Shown: positions 6,976 to 14,373, counted from the stretch's first letter. The stretch is 22,283 nt of DNA from Pseudomonadota bacterium (GCA_023433585.1 JAEZCL010000307.1:1-22283); one strand, 5' to 3'. Numbers and translations are program-made. Notes: generated by a model from the letters alone, not told the origin.

Positions 6976-7097
6976 CTCATGTTCCCCCACCCGTCATTCC
7001 CGGGCCTGTCCCGGGAATCCATAGTCACGGGAGCGTTTCGGGCTGATCTTGCCCTGACCGAGCGTATGGATCGCCGGGACAGGCCCGGCGATGACGG
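6976..7097 (-). repeat. REPIN-like palindromic repeat, copy 2 (inverted to copy 1)
   Basis: A 122-bp element made of two head-to-head hairpins: ATTCCCGGG-CCTGT-CCCGGGAAT (6996-7018) and ATCGCCGGG-ACAGG-CCCGGCGAT (7070-7092), each a perfect 9-bp stem, framed by GTCAT and ATGAC. The spacer between them matches that of copy 1 in the opposite direction. It ends 20 bp from the ispH stop and could also stabilise or end that transcript. Confidence 0.85.
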
Positions 7098-7117
7098 AAG
7101 AATGCGAGTAAAATAGC

Positions 7118-8086
7118 CTAGGCGGTCAACGCCCGGGGCAGCTTGAAGGTGACGGTCTCGCGCGCGCCTTCGTCCTCGCTGAGGGTCACGTCGAAATGCT
7201 CGCTCAGGGCCGCGATGAGGCCCTGGATCAGCGCCTCGGGCGCCGAGGCGCCGGCGGTCACCCCGACCGACCTCACGCCGTCGAACCAGGCCCAGTCGAT
7301 GTGCGCGGCGTCATCCACCAGGCGCGCGTCCCGAGCGCCGGCGCGCAGGGCCACCTCGACCAGACGCACGGAGTTGGAGGAATTGGCCGATCCCACCACC
7401 AGCACCATGTCCGAGCCCCGGGCCAGCCGCTTCACCGCTTCCTGGCGATTGGTGGTGGCGTAGCAGATGTCTTCCTTGTGCGGGTCGGGCAGGTCCGGGA
7501 AACGGGCCTTCAGCGTGCGCACGATCTCGGCGGTGTCGTCCAGCGACAGGGTGGTCTGGGTCACATAGGCCAGGGGCGCGTCGTTCGGCGGGACGAAGGC
7601 GCGCGCATCCTCCACCGTCTCGACCAGGCTGATGGCGCCGGGATCGAGCTGGCCCATGGTGCCCACCACCTCCGGGTGGCCCGCATGGCCGATCAGGATG
7701 ATGTGGCGCCCGGCCGCGTGATGGCGCTCGGCCTCCACATGCACCTTGGACACCAGCGGACAGGTGGCGTCCAGGAACAGCAGCTCGCGGGAACGCGCCG
7801 CGGCGGGCACCGACTTGGGCACCCCGTGGGCCGAGAACACCACCGGCCGGTCGTCGGGGCATTCGTCCAGCTCCTTGACGAACACGGCGCCCAGGGCGCG
7901 CAGCCGCTCGACCACATGGCGGTTGTGGACGATCTCGTGGCGCACATAGACCGGGGCGCCGTATTTCTCGAGCGCCCGCTCCACGATCTGGATGGCCCGG
8001 TCCACCCCGGCGCAGAAGCCGCGCGGGGTCGCCAGACGCACGGTCAGGGCGCGGCGTTCAGAGCTGGACGGAGCGGTGACGGTCAT
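7118..8086 (-). CDS. ispH: 4-hydroxy-3-methylbut-2-enyl diphosphate reductase
   Basis: A 322-residue [4Fe-4S] enzyme that catalyses the last step of the MEP pathway, turning HMBPP into isopentenyl and dimethylallyl diphosphate. The three cluster Cys are Cys25 (RGFCAGV), Cys109 (DATCPLV) and Cys208 (DICYATTNRQ). Substrate residues are also present: conserved His in EIVHNRH, AHGVP and GHPE, Glu139, TQTTLS and the SNSVRL-type SSNSVRLVE. It is cytoplasmic and its products feed IspA, encoded about 5 kb away. The ATG at 8086 adds a short Ser-rich lead before VRLATPRGFC, common in alphaproteobacteria. It is divergent from the secreted-protein/argS unit, and its 3' end abuts REPIN-like copy 2. Confidence 0.96.
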   Translation of the reverse strand: MTVTAPSSSERRALTVRLATPRGFCAGVDRAIQIVERALEKYGAPVYVRHEIVHNRHVVERLRALGAVFVKELDECPDDRPVVFSAHGVPKSVPAAARSRELLFLDATCPLVSKVHVEAERHHAAGRHIILIGHAGHPEVVGTMGQLDPGAISLVETVEDARAFVPPNDAPLAYVTQTTLSLDDTAEIVRTLKARFPDLPDPHKEDICYATTNRQEAVKRLARGSDMVLVVGSANSSNSVRLVEVALRAGARDARLVDDAAHIDWAWFDGVRSVGVTAGASAPEALIQGLIAALSEHFDVTLSEDEGARETVTFKLPRALTA

Positions 8087-8229
8087 GACGCTTAACTAGG
8101 CGGTTGCGTGCGGCGGCGCCAGCGTGGCGGTGTCGCGTTGCGGCGCCTCGCTTTAGCCGCTATCAGCGATGAACCTCGCCCGCCCGCGTTCACCGGCGAC
8201 GGGCCCCTTCTGGCCGTGCGGATACATTC

Positions 8230-8880
8230 ATGCGTCGTCTCTCCCTCGCCCTGATCGTCGCGGCCGCCGCCGTCGTCGCCCTGCCTAACGACAGCCGGGC
8301 CCAGACCCGGCCGGGTCAGGAGACCGGCCAGAGCGAAGTCCGCCGCCAGGACGACGGCTGGAACACGCCGCGCCTGCGCCTGAATCGGCAGGTCAACGCG
8401 GGGCCGTGCCCGTTCGTGAAGATCCTCTATGACGCCGCGCGTTATGTGGAGATGCCCTTCGATCAGCCGGCGACGGCCAATGTGGGCTTCACCGGAGAGA
8501 TCCAGGGCGTGTCGGCGGACTGCGTCTATCGAGACGACGATCCGATCCGGGTCAGCATGAACATCCTGTTTGAACTGGGGCGCGGCGCCCAGGCCCAGGG
8601 CGACAACCGCACCTATCGCTACTGGATCGCGGTGACCGATCGCAACGCCGCCATCCTGAACAAGGAATATTTCGACCTGCCGGTGAACTTCCGCGGCCAG
8701 AGCCGGGTTTCGGTCGAGGAAGAGATTCGCGGCATCGTCATCCCGCGCGCCGAAATCACCACCAGCGGGTCGAACTTCGAGATTCTGATCGGATTCGAGG
8801 TCACGCCCGAGATGGCCGAGTTCAACCGCACCGGCAGCCGCTTCCGCATCAACGCCGGCACGGCGCAAAACCAGCAATGA
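8230..8880 (+). CDS. Secreted protein of unknown function, coupled to argS
   Basis: A 216-residue protein. The N-terminus MRRLSLALIVAAAAVVAL is a Sec signal peptide with a likely cleavage after SRA (residue 24), so the product should be periplasmic. The mature part has two Cys (AGPCPFVK and SADCVYR) that could pair, strand-rich sequence such as IRVSMNILFELGRG and TYRYWIAVTDRN, and ends in a polar tail. The first charged segment is QSEVRRQDDGW. I cannot name a family with confidence; homologues next to argS would not be surprising in Caulobacteraceae. The stop overlaps the argS start as ATGA, so the two are co-transcribed and probably coupled. The 143-bp gap to the divergent ispH must hold the promoters; I see no convincing one. 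Confidence 0.82.
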   Translation: MRRLSLALIVAAAAVVALPNDSRAQTRPGQETGQSEVRRQDDGWNTPRLRLNRQVNAGPCPFVKILYDAARYVEMPFDQPATANVGFTGEIQGVSADCVYRDDDPIRVSMNILFELGRGAQAQGDNRTYRYWIAVTDRNAAILNKEYFDLPVNFRGQSRVSVEEEIRGIVIPRAEITTSGSNFEILIGFEVTPEMAEFNRTGSRFRINAGTAQNQQ

Positions 8881-10637
8881 CCGATCTGAAGTCCGTCCTG
8901 GGCGAAGCGGTCGGGGCCGCCTTCGCCGCCGAAGGCGTGGACGCGGCCCTGGCGCGCGTCACCGCGTCGGACCGGCCCGACCTGGCCGACTTCCAGTCCA
9001 ACGGCGCCCTGGCCGCCGCCAAGGCGATGAAGGCCAATCCGCGCGAACTGGCCGCGCGCGTGGCCGAGCGGCTGAAGGACGATCCGCGCCTGTCCGCCGT
9101 CGAGGTGGCCGGGCCGGGGTTCATCAATCTGAAGGTGGCCGAATCGGTCCTGGCCGAACGGGCCGAAGCGGTGGCGGCGGATGATGAGCGCGCGGGGGCA
9201 AGCCCGGTCGAGGCGTCGCGCAAGGTCATCATCGACTATGCCGGGCCGAACGTAGCCAAGCCCATGCACGTGGGCCACCTGCGGTCCTCCATCATCGGCG
9301 AGAGCCTGAAGCGGCTGTTCCGGTTCCGGGGCGACCAGGTGTGGGGCGACGCCCATTTCGGCGACTGGGGCTTCCAGATGGGCCTGCTGATCGTCGCCTG
9401 CGCCGACGAAGGACTGGCGGACGCTTTCATGGACGGCGAAGGCCCCTTCCCCGCCGAAAGCCCCGTGACGCTGGCGGACCTGGAGCGGCTCTATCCGCTG
9501 GCCGCCGCGAAGGCGAAGGAAGACGAGGCGTTCCGCGACCGGGCGCGCAAGGCGACGGCCGAGCTGCAGGCGGGCCGGGCCGGATACCGCGCCCTGTGGG
9601 CCCATTTCGTGGCCGTCAGCCGCACGGCGCTGGAGCGCGAGTTCTCGGCTCTGGGCGTGGATTTCGACCTGTGGAAGGGCGAGTCCGACGCCGACGCCTT
9701 CGTCCCCGCCATGGTAGCGGACCTGGAGAAGCAGGGGTTGCTGGTCGAGGATCAGGGCGCGCGCATCGTGCGGGTGGCGAAGGACGGCGACAAGCGCGAA
9801 CTGCCGCCGCTTCTGGTCGTGTCGTCCGAAGGCTCGGCCATGTATGGAACCACCGATCTGGCGACCATCGTAGGGCGGCGCGAAGACCCCGGTTTCGACC
9901 TGATCCTCTATGTGGTGGACCAGCGCCAGGCGGACCATTTCGAGCAGGTGTTCCGCGCCGCCTATCTGGCCGGCTACGCCGAACAAGGCGCGCTGGAGCA
10001 CCTGGGTTTCGGCACCATGAACGGGCCGGACGGCAAGCCGTTCAAGACCCGCGCGGGCGGGGTGCTGAAGCTGCACGACCTCATCACCATGGCCACGGAC
10101 AAGGCGCGCGAGCGGCTGAAGGAAGCCGAACTGGGCGCGGACCAGCCCGAGGCCGAGTTCGAGGACATCGCCCGCAAGGTGGCGGTGGCGGCGCTGAAAT
10201 TCGCCGACCTGTCGAACAACCGCACCACCAGCTATGTCTTCGACCTCGACCGCTTCATGAGCTTCGAGGGCAAGACGGGACCGTATCTGCTGTATCAGGC
10301 GGTGCGGATCAAATCCCTGCTGAGGAAGGCCGCCGATCAGGGCGCCGAGGCAGGCGCGATCGCGGTGGCCGAACCGGCCGAGCGCGACCTGGTCCTGACG
10401 CTGGACGCCTTCGACCAAGCGACGGCCGACGCCTATGACAAACGCAGCCCGCACCTGATCGCCGAGCACGCCTACCGGTTGGCGCAGAGCTTCTCGAGAT
10501 TCTACGCCGCCTGCCCCGTCCTGGCCGCGCCGGACGAAGCCACCCGCGCCTCACGCTTGGCGTTATCCAAGGCCGCGCTGGACCAGCTGGAAATCGCCCT
10601 GGACCTGCTGGGCATCGCGACGCCGGAACGGATGTAG
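8877..10637 (+). CDS. argS: Arginyl-tRNA synthetase
   Basis: A 586-residue class I aminoacyl-tRNA synthetase that charges tRNA-Arg. The N-terminal tRNA-binding domain covers roughly 1-110. The HIGH signature appears as HVGH (131-134, in KPMHVGHLRSS), followed by the conserved GDAHFGDWGFQMGLL. The MNGPDGKPFKTRAGG loop takes the place of KMSKS, as is usual for many ArgRS enzymes. The C-terminal DALR anticodon-binding domain includes SPHLIAEHAYRLAQSFSRFY. Length and order are normal. The ATG at 8877 overlaps the stop of the secreted-protein gene. Downstream genes on the same strand start 39 bp later. Confidence 0.97.
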   Translation: MTDLKSVLGEAVGAAFAAEGVDAALARVTASDRPDLADFQSNGALAAAKAMKANPRELAARVAERLKDDPRLSAVEVAGPGFINLKVAESVLAERAEAVAADDERAGASPVEASRKVIIDYAGPNVAKPMHVGHLRSSIIGESLKRLFRFRGDQVWGDAHFGDWGFQMGLLIVACADEGLADAFMDGEGPFPAESPVTLADLERLYPLAAAKAKEDEAFRDRARKATAELQAGRAGYRALWAHFVAVSRTALEREFSALGVDFDLWKGESDADAFVPAMVADLEKQGLLVEDQGARIVRVAKDGDKRELPPLLVVSSEGSAMYGTTDLATIVGRREDPGFDLILYVVDQRQADHFEQVFRAAYLAGYAEQGALEHLGFGTMNGPDGKPFKTRAGGVLKLHDLITMATDKARERLKEAELGADQPEAEFEDIARKVAVAALKFADLSNNRTTSYVFDLDRFMSFEGKTGPYLLYQAVRIKSLLRKAADQGAEAGAIAVAEPAERDLVLTLDAFDQATADAYDKRSPHLIAEHAYRLAQSFSRFYAACPVLAAPDEATRASRLALSKAALDQLEIALDLLGIATPERM

Positions 10638-10676
10638 CGACTGGTCTTCGCGCCGGGCATCTGGCACTGTCGCCCC

Positions 10677-10829
10677 ATGTCGGAAGACATCGTCATAGAA
10701 CTTGATGATGAGTTCTTTGCCCGCTTTGAAGCGTTCGCCCGCTCCAACGGTCGAACCGCAGAAGAAGAAGCGCGTCTGGCGCTGGAGCTGGCCGCCGAAG
10801 AGTATGCGAAGGCCCATCCAGATGAATGA
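10677..10829 (+). CDS. 50-residue ribbon-helix-helix-like protein
   Basis: A short gene: ATG at 10677, TGA at 10827-10829. The product begins MSEDIVIELDDEFFARFEAF, then a GRTAEEEAR turn and a second helix rich in Ala, Leu and Glu. A strand (IVIEL) followed by two helices is the pattern of small RHH DNA-binding proteins such as VapB, FitA and CopG-type antitoxins. RHH proteins dimerise through the strand, bind operator DNA and often regulate their own operon. It overlaps the start of the following deaminase gene by 8 bases, so coupled translation is likely. There is no toxin gene directly after it, so it may be a lone antitoxin remnant or a dedicated regulator. The family call rests on pattern only. 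Confidence 0.65.
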   Translation: MSEDIVIELDDEFFARFEAFARSNGRTAEEEARLALELAAEEYAKAHPDE

Positions 10830-11835
10830 CCTCTCCCCCTTCATCGCCGGCCTGCCCAAGGCGGAACTGCATCTGCATATCGAGGGCAGTCTGGAGCCGG
10901 AGCAGATGTTCGAATTCGCCCGGCGGAACCGGGTGGACCTGCCCTTCGCCAGTGTGGAGGAGGTCCGGGCGGCCTATGACTTCTCGAACCTGCAGGATTT
11001 CCTCGACATCTATTACGCGGGCGCGAATGTGCTCAGGACCGAGGACGATTTCCGGGACATGGCGCTGGCCTATTTCCGGCGGGCGGCGGCGGACAGCGTG
11101 CGTCATGCGGAGATTTTCTTTGACCCGCAAACCCATACGGATCGGGGTATTCCGTTCCAGGTGGTCGCCGACGGCCTGCTGGCGGGCATGGACAAGGCCC
11201 GGCGGGAGCTGGGCGTCACCTCGAAACTGATCCTGTGCTTTCTGCGGCATCTGGACGAGGACGCGGCCTTCGCCACTCTGAAAGCCGCTGAGCCATGGCT
11301 GGACCGGATCGAGGGGGTGGGGCTGGATTCCTCGGAGGTCGGGCATCCGCCGTCGAAGTTCGAGCGGGTGTTCGCCGCCGCCGGGTCGATGGGCCTCAAG
11401 CGCGTGGCCCACGCCGGGGAGGAAGGCCCGCCGGAGTATGTGTGGGAGGCGCTGGACCTGCTGAAGATCGACCGCATGGACCACGGCAACCGGTCCATGG
11501 AGGACCCGGCCCTGGTGCGGCGGCTGGCGGCCGAGGGCATGACCCTGACGGTCTGCCCCCTGTCGAACCACAAGCTGTGCGTGGTGGAGGACCTGACGAA
11601 ACACCCCGTGCCGGAGATGTTGCGGCAGGGGCTGAACGTCACCCTGAACTCGGACGATCCGGCCTATTTCGGCGGCTATGTGAACCGGAACTACGAGGCC
11701 ATGGCCGATCATGCGGGGGTGACACGCGAGCAGCTGATCCAGATCGCCCGCAACAGCTTCGAGGGCGCGTTCCTGCCCGACGAGGACAAGGCTCGGCACA
11801 TCGCCGAGGTGGACGCCTACGCGGCGCGCGCCTGA
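10822..11835 (+). CDS. add: Adenine deaminase-type member of the adenosine deaminase family
   Basis: A 337-residue zinc enzyme. Metal and catalytic residues are His17 and His19 (ELHLHIEGSLEP), His198 and Glu201 (HAGEEG), His222 (DHGNR) and Asp279-Asp280 (NSDDPAYFGGY). The GLDSSEVGHPPSKF segment (168-181) and TVCPLSNHKLCVV are typical of the bacterial adenine deaminase subgroup (adenine to hypoxanthine) rather than true adenosine deaminases, which have a GxDLAGxE-type sequence there. It acts in purine salvage in the cytoplasm. The ATG at 10822 gives the usual N-terminus (MNDLSPFIAGLPKAELHLH); a longer open frame back to 10702 covers the RHH-like gene in another frame and is not coding. add is the generic family symbol. 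Confidence 0.9.
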   Translation: MNDLSPFIAGLPKAELHLHIEGSLEPEQMFEFARRNRVDLPFASVEEVRAAYDFSNLQDFLDIYYAGANVLRTEDDFRDMALAYFRRAAADSVRHAEIFFDPQTHTDRGIPFQVVADGLLAGMDKARRELGVTSKLILCFLRHLDEDAAFATLKAAEPWLDRIEGVGLDSSEVGHPPSKFERVFAAAGSMGLKRVAHAGEEGPPEYVWEALDLLKIDRMDHGNRSMEDPALVRRLAAEGMTLTVCPLSNHKLCVVEDLTKHPVPEMLRQGLNVTLNSDDPAYFGGYVNRNYEAMADHAGVTREQLIQIARNSFEGAFLPDEDKARHIAEVDAYAARA

Positions 11836-11840
11836 CGCGC

Positions 11841-11846
11841 TATATT
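11841..11846 (+). promoter_or_regulatory. Candidate -10 box of a leaderless mntA promoter
   Basis: TATATT (within GCTATATT, 7 of 8 matches to the Caulobacter GCTANAWC) ends six bases before the mntA ATG. Transcription starting at the usual distance would begin at the ATG itself. No Shine-Dalgarno sequence is present, which fits. The -35 region (TACGCG at the 17-nt position) is poor. Confidence 0.45.
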
Positions 11847-11852
11847 GTCCCC

Positions 11853-12140
11853 ATGACCCGCGACGAACTGCTGAAACGGCTGCGCGATCTGAAACCCTGG
11901 CTCGAGGAGCAGGGCATCGTCAATGTGCGTCTGTTCGGCAGCTACGCCCGTGACGAGGCCGGGCCGGACAGCGACGTGGATCTGTTGGTGGATGAACAGC
12001 GGCTTCTCTCCTATTTCGACCTTTTCGACCTGAAGGAAGCCCTTGAGACACGGATCGGCGTTCCGGTGGATATTTCCCCGGAGCGAAGCCTCAACCGCTA
12101 TGTCCGGCATGCAGCCTTGCGAGACGCCATTGCCGTTTGA
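11853..12140 (+). CDS. mntA: MntA-type nucleotidyltransferase antitoxin
   Basis: A 95-residue minimal nucleotidyltransferase. The signature GSYARDEAGPDSDVDLLV gives Gly29-Ser30 and the metal-binding Asp41 and Asp43. In characterised MntA-HepT pairs, MntA neutralises the HEPN toxin HepT by adding AMP groups to a Tyr near its active site. Here the partner gene follows directly and overlaps its 3' end. The ATG at 11853 lies 17 bp after the deaminase stop; no ribosome-binding site is visible but a TATATT box stands six bases before it. A longer in-frame extension running back through the deaminase gene is not coding. It could alternatively be an antitoxin of the related MenA type, but the neighbour argues for MntA. 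Confidence 0.88.
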   Translation: MTRDELLKRLRDLKPWLEEQGIVNVRLFGSYARDEAGPDSDVDLLVDEQRLLSYFDLFDLKEALETRIGVPVDISPERSLNRYVRHAALRDAIAV

Positions 12141-12483
12141 CGCCAGGGACGCCGCCAATCTGGATTCGTTGAAACGCGCCTTGGAAACCATCGCGCGGCA
12201 GGTCGAGGGTGTCGATCTGGAGACCTTTCTCAGCGACCTTCATGTCGCCGACGCGGTGGCGCTTCAATTGATGGTGGTCGGAGAGCGCGCCAACAAGCTG
12301 TCATCCGAGTTCCGCTCAAATTTCCCCGATGTGGAATGGCCCAAGATCATTTCGCTGCGAAACCTTATCGCGCACGAATATGATCGGGTGGACAAGGCGC
12401 GCATCTGGGACATCGCAACCGAATTCGCGCCTGCACTCCACGACGCTCTTCCGGAGCCACCGCCGCCCGAGGCTTTCGACTGA
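12100..12483 (+). CDS. hepT: HepT-like HEPN ribonuclease toxin (DUF86)
   Basis: A 127-residue helical protein of the HEPN/DUF86 family. The catalytic R-X4-H-X-Y motif is intact: Arg87, His92 and Tyr94 in RNLIAHEYD. In known systems HepT cleaves RNA and the Tyr is AMPylated by MntA to silence it. Also visible are the family segments MVVGERANKLS and a Trp-containing PDVEWPKIISLRN. The start is uncertain: ATG at 12100 or 12109, or TTG at 12130 (MPFDARDAAN, closest to typical homologues); all overlap mntA, by 41, 32 or 11 bases. The gene order mntA then hepT is the reverse of the best-studied pair. Its TGA overlaps the next ATG by one base. Confidence 0.87.
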   Translation: MSGMQPCETPLPFDARDAANLDSLKRALETIARQVEGVDLETFLSDLHVADAVALQLMVVGERANKLSSEFRSNFPDVEWPKIISLRNLIAHEYDRVDKARIWDIATEFAPALHDALPEPPPPEAFD

Positions 12484-13661
12484 TGCTGTTGCCCTTCTTC
12501 ACCGCGCTGAGGGACGCGCGCGTGCCGGTGTCGCTGAAGGAATGGCTGCATCTGATGCAGGCCATGGACGCGGGCGTGGCGGATGGGAAGGTGGAGGACT
12601 TCTATCACCTTTCGCGCGCGGTGCTGGTGAAGGACGAGAAGCATTACGACCGCTTCGACCAGGTGTTCGGCAAGGTGTTCCAGGGCGTCGAGACGGTCGG
12701 CGCAGGCGACGAGGTCACTGCCGACATCCCCGAAGACTGGCTGCGGCTGCTGAACGAGAAATACCTGACCGACGAGGAGAAGGCCCAGATCGAGGCCATG
12801 GGCGGCTTCGACAAGCTGATGGAGACGCTGAAACAGCGCCTGGAGGAGCAGCAGGGCCGTCACGAGGGCGGAAACCGCTGGATCGGCACGGGCGGAACCA
12901 GTCCCTTCGGCCACGGCGGCTACAATCCCGAGGGCGTACGTATCGGCGGCCAGGGACGGCATGGGCGTGCGGTCAAGGTCTGGGAAAAGCGCGAATACCG
13001 CAATCTGGACGACACGGTCGAGCTGGGCACGCGCAACATCAAGGTGGCGCTGCGCCGCCTGCGCCGGTTCGCCCGCCAGGGGGCGCCGGACGAACTGGAC
13101 ATGGACGCCACCATCGACGGCACGGCGCGCCAGGGCTGGCTGGACATCCACATGCGGCCCGAGCGGCGCAACACGATCAAGGTGCTGCTGTTCCTGGACG
13201 TGGGCGGGTCGATGGACGCCCATGTGAAGCTGTGCGAGGAGCTGTTCTCGGCGGCGAAGACCGAGTTCAGGAACCTGGAGTTCTTCTACTTCCACAACTG
13301 CCTGTATGAGGGCGTGTGGAAGGACAATCGGCGGCGCCAGTCGGAACAGACCGCCACCTGGGACCTGCTGCACAAATATCCGGGCGACTGGCGCGCCGTG
13401 TTCGTGGGCGACGCTACCATGAGCCCCTATGAGGTGACCATGCCGGGCGGCGCGGTCGAGCACTGGAACGAGGAGGCCGGCGCCGTCTGGCTGCAGCGGG
13501 CGCGGCGGCAGTGGGAGAAGTCGGTGTGGCTGAACCCCGTGCCCGAGCGGTTCTGGGGCTATACGCCGTCGGTCAGCCTGATCCGCGAGGTGATGGAGGA
13601 ACGTATGTTCCCCCTGACGCTGGAGGGCCTGGAGCGGGCCATGCGCGAACTGGCGCGCTGA
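12483..13661 (+). CDS. CoxE-type von Willebrand factor A domain protein
   Basis: A 392-residue cytoplasmic protein. The N-terminal ~110 residues (FFTALRDARVPVSLKEWL, FYHLSRAVLVKDEKHYDRFD) are the usual helical part, followed by a Gly-rich linker with GGNRWIGTGGTSPFGHGGYN. The VWA domain begins near residue 230 and has the metal-site motif DVGGSMD (Asp239, Gly241, Ser243), the variant common in this family. CoxE-like proteins normally work with a MoxR-type AAA+ ATPase to insert cofactors or remodel complexes; no such ATPase is in the window. The start ATG shares one base with the hepT stop (TGATG), so translation may be coupled to the toxin-antitoxin pair. Length is as expected for the family. 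Confidence 0.88.
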   Translation: MLLPFFTALRDARVPVSLKEWLHLMQAMDAGVADGKVEDFYHLSRAVLVKDEKHYDRFDQVFGKVFQGVETVGAGDEVTADIPEDWLRLLNEKYLTDEEKAQIEAMGGFDKLMETLKQRLEEQQGRHEGGNRWIGTGGTSPFGHGGYNPEGVRIGGQGRHGRAVKVWEKREYRNLDDTVELGTRNIKVALRRLRRFARQGAPDELDMDATIDGTARQGWLDIHMRPERRNTIKVLLFLDVGGSMDAHVKLCEELFSAAKTEFRNLEFFYFHNCLYEGVWKDNRRRQSEQTATWDLLHKYPGDWRAVFVGDATMSPYEVTMPGGAVEHWNEEAGAVWLQRARRQWEKSVWLNPVPERFWGYTPSVSLIREVMEERMFPLTLEGLERAMRELAR

Positions 13662-13729
13662 CGTCAGAACAAATCAGTCTCCCGCCCCAGCGTCTGTGAA
13701 GCACCCTGCCCAAAATCGTGGAGGCGGCC

Positions 13730-14182
13730 ATGTGGGTGTCTGTGGGGATGATGATGGCGGCGGCCCTGGCGGGCCAGGAACCGCCGACGGAACCGGCGCC
13801 GGACGACACTGCGGCGGCCTGGGGCTTCGACCTCTACGCGGAACGGCCTCGGCTCACCCTGGCCCAGCGCATGGAGCAGGACTGCGCCGAGGCGGCGCGC
13901 CCGGCCGACGAGGACGAGGCCGCCTGCCGCGAACGGATCACCGAGGCGGTGATCCAGGACTCCCTGTCGCGGGGAAACACGACCCAGCGCGTTCCCGAAT
14001 GGACCGAAGAGAACGAACGGGAATGGGTCCAGGCGCCGCGCCGCAACCCGATCGATCGTCTGCGCGACTGCCGCCAGTCGTCGCAGCGGAGCCAGGACGG
14101 CGAACGCTCATCCTGGAGCGTGCGCTGCGGCGATCAGGACGGTCCCGCCGCACAGGCGCTGGACCGGCTGTTGCGCGACTGA
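13730..14182 (+). CDS. Small secreted protein of unknown function
   Basis: A 150-residue protein. The N-terminus MWVSVGMMMAAALAGQEPP looks like a short signal peptide with cleavage after ALA or AGQ, although it lacks the usual positive charges. The mature part is very rich in Glu, Asp and Arg, with four Cys (QDCAEA, AACRER, LRDCRQ, VRCGDQ), and ends in ALDRLLRD. No known domain is recognised. The start at 13730 is preferred because GGAGG lies 6 bases upstream; a GTG at 13718 is in frame but has no such site. The gene stands alone after the VWA gene (68 bp) and before a gene-free region. Confidence 0.68.
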   Translation: MWVSVGMMMAAALAGQEPPTEPAPDDTAAAWGFDLYAERPRLTLAQRMEQDCAEAARPADEDEAACRERITEAVIQDSLSRGNTTQRVPEWTEENEREWVQAPRRNPIDRLRDCRQSSQRSQDGERSSWSVRCGDQDGPAAQALDRLLRD

Positions 14183-14190
14183 GTGGAAAA

Positions 14191-14265
14191 AGGCGCGCCC
14201 CGATTCAGTTTGGGATCAGGAATTTGCGTCCAGGGAGTGAATCCGAGAATCGCCCGAGGCGCGCC
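14191..14265. repeat. GANTC cluster between two GGCGCGCC palindromes
   Basis: GGCGCGCC occurs at 14192-14199 and 14258-14265. Between them are three GANTC sites (14202-14206, 14239-14243, 14247-14251), two in the arms of an imperfect inverted repeat (GGCGCGCCCCGATTC against GAATC...GGCGCGCC). It lies in the 234-bp gap after the secreted-protein gene, which has no other gene I can see. Confidence 0.4.
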
Positions 14266-14373
14266 GTCGAGTTGAAGCGTGACAATACGGCCGAGCCTTG
14301 TGCGCGAAATACCATATACACGGTAGGAAATGCGGCGTTGGCATCCCCGCGCCGAACCGACCGCCGCACGACA

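Larger units (their letters stand above)
6470..7117. other. Gene-free region between two convergent genes
   Basis: This 648-bp stretch separates the 3' end of the lipoprotein gene (+) from the 3' end of ispH (-). It holds two inverted copies of a REPIN-like element and one paired-GANTC element, annotated separately. The ~310 bp between the two repeat copies (6662-6975) contains only short frames without ribosome-binding sites or recognisable motifs. Since both neighbours end here, promoters for them are not expected; any function would be an RNA gene, a terminator or DNA structure. Confidence 0.75.

Noticed and set aside
6748..7116. Plus- and minus-strand frames of 60-120 residues in the gene-free region (also 6722-6907 and 6819-7028, minus)
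   Set aside because: Parts of them are translated repeat (MDSRDRPGNDG and MDRRDRPGDDG come from the REPIN-like units), they lack ribosome-binding sites and show no family motifs. A decayed gene between the repeats cannot be excluded but has no support.
8087..8229. Promoters in the ispH/secreted-protein divergent gap (TTGCGG...TATCAG on plus, GCTAAAGC on minus)
   Set aside because: One element of each pair is weak or missing at the right spacing, so I did not list them as features.
10027..10070. Missing KMSKS in arginyl-tRNA synthetase as a sign of a broken enzyme
   Set aside because: Many ArgRS enzymes lack KMSKS and use another loop; the rest of the protein is intact.
10702..10821. N-terminal extension of the adenine deaminase
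   Set aside because: This part of the frame overlaps the RHH-like gene and encodes a Pro/Lys/Arg-rich segment unlike the family; the usual N-terminus begins at 10822.
11295..11852. Long upstream extension of mntA
   Set aside because: It is the shadow of the deaminase gene; the nucleotidyltransferase fold starts at 11853.
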